A program made the position numbers and the translations under genes. From positions 1-64,000 of the forward strand of contig CAZYVI010000022.1 of assembly GCA_964651245.1 (NCBI GenBank): a DNA stretch of 64,000 nucleotides, written 5' to 3'. Below the pieces are notes generated by a model. The model was not told the DNA's origin, made no database searches, and saw nothing but the letters and a program-made list of their open reading frames with translations. Below are positions 58,306 to 64,000 of this stretch, piece by piece. Positions within the stretch are counted from its first letter, which is position 1. Every line of letters begins with the position of its first letter. Origin of the DNA: Avedoeria sp964651245. GTDB taxonomy: Bacteria > Chloroflexota > Anaerolineae > Epilineales > Epilineaceae.

Positions 58306-60066
58306 TCACGGCGTGAGGACAGCGCCGCCCGGGGTGTAGGCCTCGGGCGCGCCGCCCTGCGGCACGCGGTAGAACGCGTCCCCGTCCAACGGTCCCAGCG
58401 ACTGGGCCGTCCCGTCGGGCCAGACGATGTCGACGGCGTCGGCGCGTTCGGCCGCGCCGAGGCCGGCGTGGATGCGGCGGTCGGCGACGGAGAGGTAGCT
58501 CGATGCGCCCATGACCTGGCGGCGGACCGTGCGGCCGCCGGCGGTGACCGTGACCCGGGCGCCGATCGCGCTGCGGTGGCCGGCGCGGCCCTCGAGCCAG
58601 AGGCTCAGCCAGTGGCCGCGGGCGGGCGTGACGTTGCGGCCGAGCGCGAGGAGCCCGCCGTTGCGGCTGAGCACGACGTCGACGCCGCCGTCGCCGTCGA
58701 GGTCGCCCGTGGCCAGGCCGCGGCTGACGGCCGGCTGGCTGAACGGGGCGCCGGCGGTGGCGCTGACGTCGCGAAAGCGACCGTCGCCCGTGTTCTCGAA
58801 CAGCAAGCTGGGCTGCGCGAACGTCAGGCCGCCGCCGAGCTCGGCGGCGTTGTCGTAGATGTGTCCGGCGGCCGTCGCCAGGTCGTCGTCGCCGTCGTTG
58901 TCGGCGTCGAAGAACGCCGTGCCCCACTTCAGCCGCTCGCGGGCCGTCGCACCGATGCCGATCGACTGGCTGACGTCGTTGAACAACAGGCCGTCGCGCT
59001 GCTTGAGGAGGCTCAACGGCTCGAGCTGGAAATAGGCCACCGCCAGGTCCAGCAACCCATCGCCATCCACGTCGGCGGCATCGACGCCCATCCCGGCCTG
59101 CGTTCGGCCGTCGGAGCTGAGCGCGACGCCGGCGCGCACGGCGGCGTCGACGAACCGGCCGCCGCCATCGTTGAGCCACAGCTGGTTCGGGTCGATGTCG
59201 TTGGCGACGAACGCATCGACGTCGCCGTCCTGGTCGACGTCGAACAGCGCCAGCGCCAGGCCGTTGGCGGCGACGCCGGTCAGGCCCGCGTCGGCGGTGC
59301 CGTCCCGGAACGTGCCGTCGCCGTTGTTGACGAACAGCAGATCGGTCACGCCCTCGTAGAGCAGCGGCGTGCAGTAGACCTGCAGCCCGCCGTCGAAGCA
59401 GGGGCGCGCCGTGGCGGGGTCGTAGGCGAGGTAGCGGGTGACGAAGAGGTCGAGGTCGCCGTCGCGCTCGGCGTCGAACCAGCCGGCGCTGGCGCCCCAG
59501 CCGACGTCGGCCGGCAGGCCGGCGGCGGCCGTGACGTCCTCGAACGCCGCGCCGGTGTTGCGCAGCAGCCGCAGGCCGTCGCCATACGCGGTGAGGGCCA
59601 CGTCCGGCCAGCCGTCGCCGTCGAAGTCGCCGGCGGCGACGCCCATGCCGTAGCCCTCGCTGGGCAGCCGCCACGCCGCCGTGGCGTCGGTGAAGCCGCC
59701 CTTGCCGTCGCCCAGGAACAGCCGGTTCGCCGCGCTGGCCGGGCGCGGCCCGCCGACCACGCCGCTGTCGACCGCGAGCACGTCGGGCGCGCCGTCGCGG
59801 TTGACGTCGACGAGGGCGACGCCGCTGCCCATGATCTCGGGCATCCGTTTGGCGGCTGTGTAGCCCGGGTGGTGCACGGCGTCCACGCCGGACGCGGCGG
59901 TCACGTCGTCGAACCGGAGCGCGGCCGGCGACCCTCCGTCCGGCGCGCCGCCGCTCGGCGCCCCGGCGGCCGGCGGCGCCGCCTGGCCGCCCGGCGGCAC
60001 GGCGCGCCCGCAGCCGGCGAGCGCCAGCGCGGCGACGGCGACGCGCGGCCAGCGGCGGGCGCTCAC
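58306..60066 (-). CDS. ASPIC/UnbV and FG-GAP (CRTAC1-like) lipoprotein
   Basis: 586 residues from a GTG at 60066 that overlaps the stop of the TPR gene (GTGA). The signal ends in a lipobox-like site (VAALALAGCGR). FG-GAP/VCBS calcium-binding propeller repeats fill the body (GVAAGDFDGDGWPDVALTAYG, YFDAERDGDLDLFVTRYL-type phrases, LFDVDQDGDVDAFVANDID, VDAADVDGDGLLDLAV, ATGDLDGDGGVDVVLSRNG). The C-terminal ASPIC/UnbV domain starts GHWLSLWLEGRAGHRSAIGARVTV and closes with DAVDIVWPDGTAQSLG. An extracytoplasmic, calcium-dependent binding role is likely. A TPR lipoprotein is translated just upstream. Confidence 0.92.
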   Translation of the reverse strand: MSARRWPRVAVAALALAGCGRAVPPGGQAAPPAAGAPSGGAPDGGSPAALRFDDVTAASGVDAVHHPGYTAAKRMPEIMGSGVALVDVNRDGAPDVLAVDSGVVGGPRPASAANRLFLGDGKGGFTDATAAWRLPSEGYGMGVAAGDFDGDGWPDVALTAYGDGLRLLRNTGAAFEDVTAAAGLPADVGWGASAGWFDAERDGDLDLFVTRYLAYDPATARPCFDGGLQVYCTPLLYEGVTDLLFVNNGDGTFRDGTADAGLTGVAANGLALALFDVDQDGDVDAFVANDIDPNQLWLNDGGGRFVDAAVRAGVALSSDGRTQAGMGVDAADVDGDGLLDLAVAYFQLEPLSLLKQRDGLLFNDVSQSIGIGATARERLKWGTAFFDADNDGDDDLATAAGHIYDNAAELGGGLTFAQPSLLFENTGDGRFRDVSATAGAPFSQPAVSRGLATGDLDGDGGVDVVLSRNGGLLALGRNVTPARGHWLSLWLEGRAGHRSAIGARVTVTAGGRTVRRQVMGASSYLSVADRRIHAGLGAAERADAVDIVWPDGTAQSLGPLDGDAFYRVPQGGAPEAYTPGGAVLTP

Positions 60067-61076
60067 GGGCGATCGGCGGCCGGGATGGCCGCCTCCGGTG
60101 TGCCGGCGGCGAGCGCCGCGGCGACGGCCTGGGCCTTGGCGGCGCCGTCGAAGCGGCCCATCGCCACCAGGATGTCCGCCAGGGTGCCGTACATCTCGTG
60201 CTTGCGGTTCTCCGGCAGCCGCGGAAGGATCGCCCGCGCCAGCCGTTCGCTCTCGTCGTAGCGTCGGGCGTCGAACGCGGCGCGGAGCTCGGTGAGCCGG
60301 TCGTTGACCCAGGTGCTGTTGGCCAGGTCCGCCTCGCGGGTGGCCCGCAGCGCCGCCGCCGTGGCCTGGACGGCCGTCGAGCCCTCGGCGTCGCCGCCGA
60401 TGGCCAGGGCGCGGCCGAGCACCGTCCGCGCGAACTCGTGGTCGGGGCTGAACGCCAGGACGTCCTCGAGGACGCGGATGGCCCGATCCACCTTGCCCTC
60501 CTCCATGAAGGCCTCAGCGCGCATCGTCATGATGTCGGCGTTGCGGGCGGCCGAGAGCGGCTGCCAGAGCCGGTCGACCATGGCCACCGCCTCGCCGAAG
60601 CGCTGCTGGTAGTACAGCGACGCGGCCAGCAGGCTGGCGTAGTCCAGGTTGTCCGGCTGCGCGTCGACGAGCGGCCGGATCAGCGCCTCGCCGGCGGCGA
60701 ACTGCTGGAGGTAGCGGATCTGGATCCGGGCCAGCGCCACGGTGTCGGCCTCGGAGCGCAACGCCGCCGGGATGGCGTCGAGCAGGTCCGCCAGCGCCTG
60801 CCACTCGCCGCACGTGGCGTAGTACGCGCGCTGGGCGGCGTTCACCTCGGGCGCGCCGGCATAGCGCTGGGCCAGGGCGTCGAGGCTGGCGCGGGCCGAT
60901 GCGCCACACGCCGCCGGGTCGCCGGCGCTCAGCGCCTGCGCCGTGGCCAGGGACGGGACGTCGAGGCGCTGGGCGCGATCGCCCGCTCCACCGCACGCTG
61001 CTGCGGCCGCCACCAGCGCCGCCGCCGCCACGCCCGACCGGCCTACCCGGCGGATGCGAGGGGCCGGTCCGTCCAT
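60063..61076 (-). CDS. TPR-repeat lipoprotein
   Basis: 337 residues from the ATG at 61076. The N-terminus has a lipobox-like site (ALVAAAAACGG). The remainder is helical with tetratricopeptide-like units (PEVNAAQRAYYATCGEWQALADLLD, LASLLAASLYYQQRFGEAVAMVDR-type, ADIMTMRAEAFMEEGKVDRAIRVLEDVLAFSPD, HEMYGTLADILVAMGRFDGAAKAQ). It probably scaffolds a partner, most simply the ASPIC/UnbV lipoprotein with which it shares a four-base overlap. CRTAC1-like and TPR genes side by side are a recurrent arrangement (from general knowledge). Confidence 0.85.
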   Translation of the reverse strand: MDGPAPRIRRVGRSGVAAAALVAAAAACGGAGDRAQRLDVPSLATAQALSAGDPAACGASARASLDALAQRYAGAPEVNAAQRAYYATCGEWQALADLLDAIPAALRSEADTVALARIQIRYLQQFAAGEALIRPLVDAQPDNLDYASLLAASLYYQQRFGEAVAMVDRLWQPLSAARNADIMTMRAEAFMEEGKVDRAIRVLEDVLAFSPDHEFARTVLGRALAIGGDAEGSTAVQATAAALRATREADLANSTWVNDRLTELRAAFDARRYDESERLARAILPRLPENRKHEMYGTLADILVAMGRFDGAAKAQAVAAALAAGTPEAAIPAADRP

Positions 61077-61291
61077 CCTCTGCCGTCCTCGATTTCGGGC
61101 CGGGCCACCCGCGCCGGTGGCCACGATCGGCACATTCGGCGTATCCTTCGCCGCCGCTGCGCGTTCTTATGCGGTAGTGTACCACGGCGCCCGCGCCGTC
61201 CCGACCGGAGGTCAACCCTTCCGTCGCGGCCCGCGGGCGGCGCTTCGCCATTCGATCGTGATCGCGACCTGAACTCGTTAGGAGGTTCGAG

Positions 61292-61645
61292 ATGCGTGTG
61301 AAGTCGTTGCTGGCCTTGGCCGGCGTTTGTCTCGGTCTGGGCGTCACCGCCGGCACCGCGTCGGCGCAGATCGCGCCGATCCCGGTCGACGTGCTCGTGT
61401 GCGACACGACGCGGTTCGACTTCAACAACGACGGCAAGCTCGGCAAGTCCGACCTGATGCTGTTCTGGAACCGCGTGCAGGAAGCCCAGTGCGTCGACAG
61501 CCCAGCCGGCAGCGAGGGCTGCGGGCAGTACGACCTCAACGGCGACGGCATCGTGAACTTCGCCGACCTGAACTACGCCTACGACATCTTCGTACAGTGC
61601 GTGCGGCCGATCCCGACGATCGTCCAGCCGCGCCAGCCGCGCTAG
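61292..61645 (+). CDS. Small secreted dockerin-like calcium-binding protein
   Basis: 117 residues. A strong ribosome site (TAGGAGGT) precedes the ATG. Signal peptide: MRVKSLLALAGVCLGLGVTA, cleaved after SAQ or ASA. The mature protein has two dockerin/EF-hand calcium loops, DFNNDGKLGKSDLMLFW and DLNGDGIVNFADLNYAYDIF, separated by a short Cys-containing stretch, and a Pro-rich tail. Type I dockerins bind cohesins; no cohesin is in the window. A T-tailed hairpin terminates the gene. Confidence 0.85.
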   Translation: MRVKSLLALAGVCLGLGVTAGTASAQIAPIPVDVLVCDTTRFDFNNDGKLGKSDLMLFWNRVQEAQCVDSPAGSEGCGQYDLNGDGIVNFADLNYAYDIFVQCVRPIPTIVQPRQPR

Positions 61646-61745
61646 TTGCGGCGTCGGCCCGCGCCGTACGCGCGGGCAGCGGTTCGCCACGGCGCCGATG
61701 CGCCGCATCGGATCGGGTGGACCGTCGATACGGTATCGGACGGAC

Positions 61746-62624
<879 letters not shown>

Positions 62625-62653
62625 CGACGTGTCTCCCGCAGCGGTGGGGGCTG

Positions 62654-62659
62654 ATTCTA
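62654..62659 (-). promoter_or_regulatory. Likely -10 box for rsmI
   Basis: On the minus strand TAGAAT, 29 bases before the rsmI ATG. A -35 element is not evident. Confidence 0.45.
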
Positions 62660-62888
62660 GCGCCGGGCCGGGGCCGCCGGGAGCCGCGCCGCTCACCGCG
62701 TGCACACGAATTCCTCAGCCAACCCGTATCTCGGGCCGCGACCCGGTCGTTTAAGGGGATGGTATCAGCGGGACGAGCCTGCTGGGCCAGGCTCACCTAC
62801 GGGGAAGCGCGTGCTCCGACGGGCCGTCGGGGCACGGGGTACACAAGAGCCCCGGACAGTTATCCGCCTCACGATGGAGGAACCGTTT

Positions 62889-64000
62889 ATGTCCAAGTTC
62901 GCCTTGCGGATTCCGCTGCTGGCGGTCCTCACCGCAGCCCTCGTCATGGGGCTCGGGGTGATGACCACCAAGGTGGCGTCCGCGCAGAACCCGTGTGGTC
63001 CGGGCACGACCAACGTCCCGTACAACACGAGTGGCAACACGTTCAACCGCAACGTGTGCACGATCAGCGCCACCGTGTCGTACCAGGCCTTTGAGTTCAC
63101 GCTCATCGGCCCCGCGCCGCACATGCTGCACGTCGACACGTGCGGCGACAGCGGCGACACCGTGCTGCAGGTCTACCAGGCGCCGGGCGGCGCGCCGGGC
63201 GCGTTCAACCCGCTAGCGCCGGGTACGAACCAGCTGGCGTGCACCGACGACAACTGCGGCCTGCAGTCGAGCCTCGATGTCAATGGCCTGGCGGCCGGTA
63301 ACTACACGATCGTCGTGTCGAACTGGTCGTCGACCGCCGGCATCAGCGGCAACCTCAAGATCCGCACCCCGCAGTGCGTGTCGCCCGCGATCGACGAGCT
63401 GCCGGTCGCGTTCGCCGACCCGCTCACGCTGCCGTGCACGACCGGCCGCGCCAACCTGCAGGTGACGGTCACGAACACCGGCCTCGGCGACATCCCGAAC
63501 CTGGCCGGCCCCGAGTTCAGCATCAACCTGACCGGCACGGGCGGCGGCGCGATCGTCGTCGTCAGCATCGCGTCGGGCACCGGTGGTCCGGGCCAGACGC
63601 CGGGCGCGGCGCCGCTCGGCGGCACCGGCACGGCCGACCTTGACCTCCCGGCTGGCGCGTCGGACACGATCACGATGCAGCTGGCGTTCCCGAACGGCAT
63701 CGGCTCGGTCGGCGGCATCCTCGCCACCCGCACCGTTTGGGCCGACCTCAACCAGAACGGCGCCTTGGACGCGGGCGAGACCTGGACGTTCGAGGACGAG
63801 AACGCGCTTCTCTTCCCGTGCGGTTCGACGGTCTACCCGAACAACCAGCTCGGCAAGCAGGTCCACCTCCCGATCCTGAACTTCCAGGGCCAGGACGACG
63901 TCTGCGAGAGCTGGATCGAGGTTCAGAACCTGGGTTGCGAGAACGCCAAGGCGGCCCTGGTCACCTGGGGCGAGCCGGGCTTCTGCCCGCCGCAGGCGGC
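62889..64000 (+). CDS. Secreted protein, incomplete at window end
   Basis: The ATG at 62889 has GGAGGA 7 bases upstream, and the frame stays open to the window edge, giving 370 residues so far. A signal peptide (ALRIPLLAVLTAALVMGLGVMTTKVASA) is followed by a pre-peptidase-C-like domain (FEFTLIGPAPHMLHVDTCGDSGDTVLQVY ... LAAGNYTIVVSNWSS), then a CARDB/DUF11-like strand domain (ANLQVTVTNTGLGDIPNLAGPE) with an EF-hand-type loop DLNQNGALDAGE. Cys residues are frequent. The last visible part (QVHLPILNFQGQDDVCESWIEVQ) carries the YLP-like strand seen in other exported proteins. No function can be assigned. Confidence 0.85.
   Translation, partial: MSKFALRIPLLAVLTAALVMGLGVMTTKVASAQNPCGPGTTNVPYNTSGNTFNRNVCTISATVSYQAFEFTLIGPAPHMLHVDTCGDSGDTVLQVYQAPGGAPGAFNPLAPGTNQLACTDDNCGLQSSLDVNGLAAGNYTIVVSNWSSTAGISGNLKIRTPQCVSPAIDELPVAFADPLTLPCTTGRANLQVTVTNTGLGDIPNLAGPEFSINLTGTGGGAIVVVSIASGTGGPGQTPGAAPLGGTGTADLDLPAGASDTITMQLAFPNGIGSVGGILATRTVWADLNQNGALDAGETWTFEDENALLFPCGSTVYPNNQLGKQVHLPILNFQGQDDVCESWIEVQNLGCENAKAALVTWGEPGFCPPQA

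Noticed and set aside
62706..62888. Leader before the incomplete secreted protein as a riboswitch candidate
   Set aside because: It has some GC hairpin potential, but none of the conserved blocks of riboswitch classes that I know (for example GEMM, TPP or SAM).

Overview
The window is a very GC-rich bacterial chromosomal segment with tight gene packing, many GTG/TTG starts and no rRNA, tRNA, CRISPR array or insertion sequence that I can see. The protein content suggests a member of the Chloroflexota (Anaerolineae/Ardenticatenia-like). The signs are secreted von Willebrand A proteins with Pro/Thr-rich linkers followed by a YLP-type strand, dockerin-like and thrombospondin-3 calcium repeats, a BTAD regulator, a DUF302 protein, a MrfA-type helicase and a primary sigma factor. 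This placement is an inference, not a database result.

Layout. 1-7.4 kb: an incomplete SAM methyltransferase, thioredoxin reductase plus a phytoene-desaturase-like flavoprotein (one operon), and a bifunctional Rel protein followed by a membrane-anchored protein. 7.7-16 kb: an M23 peptidase, a very large NHL-propeller protein with a PA14-like end, IMP dehydrogenase and a secreted VWA protein. 16-31.5 kb, all on the minus strand: a stress-like small protein, a double-VWA protein, a MrfA-like helicase carrying an HNH insertion, an alpha-2-macroglobulin lipoprotein without its thioester, a MEMO-family protein, a photolyase-like flavoprotein, an SRPBCC protein and a multi-spanning protein with a CxxCH haem site. 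31.6-42.2 kb: an RlmI-like methyltransferase, FtsK, a second double-VWA protein, ComEA, a MrfB-like exonuclease, DUF302, and a BTAD regulator interrupted by a +1 frameshift at TTT-TGA-C. 42.3-51.2 kb, minus strand: a 1779-residue protein with delta-60 and thrombospondin-3 repeats, and the Tat-exported DUF1501/DUF1800 pair. 51.4-58.1 kb: the primary sigma factor diverging from RuvA, a ferredoxin, then a minus-strand glycosyltransferase / FAD oxidoreductase / YbhN-flippase group and a tiny SWIM zinc-finger protein. 58.3-64 kb: a TPR lipoprotein and an ASPIC/UnbV lipoprotein with overlapping ends, a small dockerin-like secreted protein, RsmI, and an incomplete secreted protein.

Themes. (1) Housekeeping: Rel, GuaB, FtsK, RuvA, the sigma factor, RsmI. 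(2) DNA damage: the two partners of the mitomycin-repair pair MrfA/MrfB lie 11 kb apart in the same window, along with RuvA and a photolyase-like protein. (3) Surface and secretion: at least ten exported proteins, several sharing a Pro/Thr spacer and a short YLP-like motif. (4) Expression signals: four genes have a -10 box only 6-7 bases before the start codon, which points to leaderless mRNAs, and the sigma-factor gene has a near-consensus promoter.

The strongest leads are the possible programmed +1 frameshift in the BTAD regulator, the HNH domain inside the MrfA-like helicase, the recurrent leaderless promoters, the shared YLP motif of exported proteins, and the departures from family catalytic residues in the photolyase-like protein, the IMP dehydrogenase flap and the macroglobulin.
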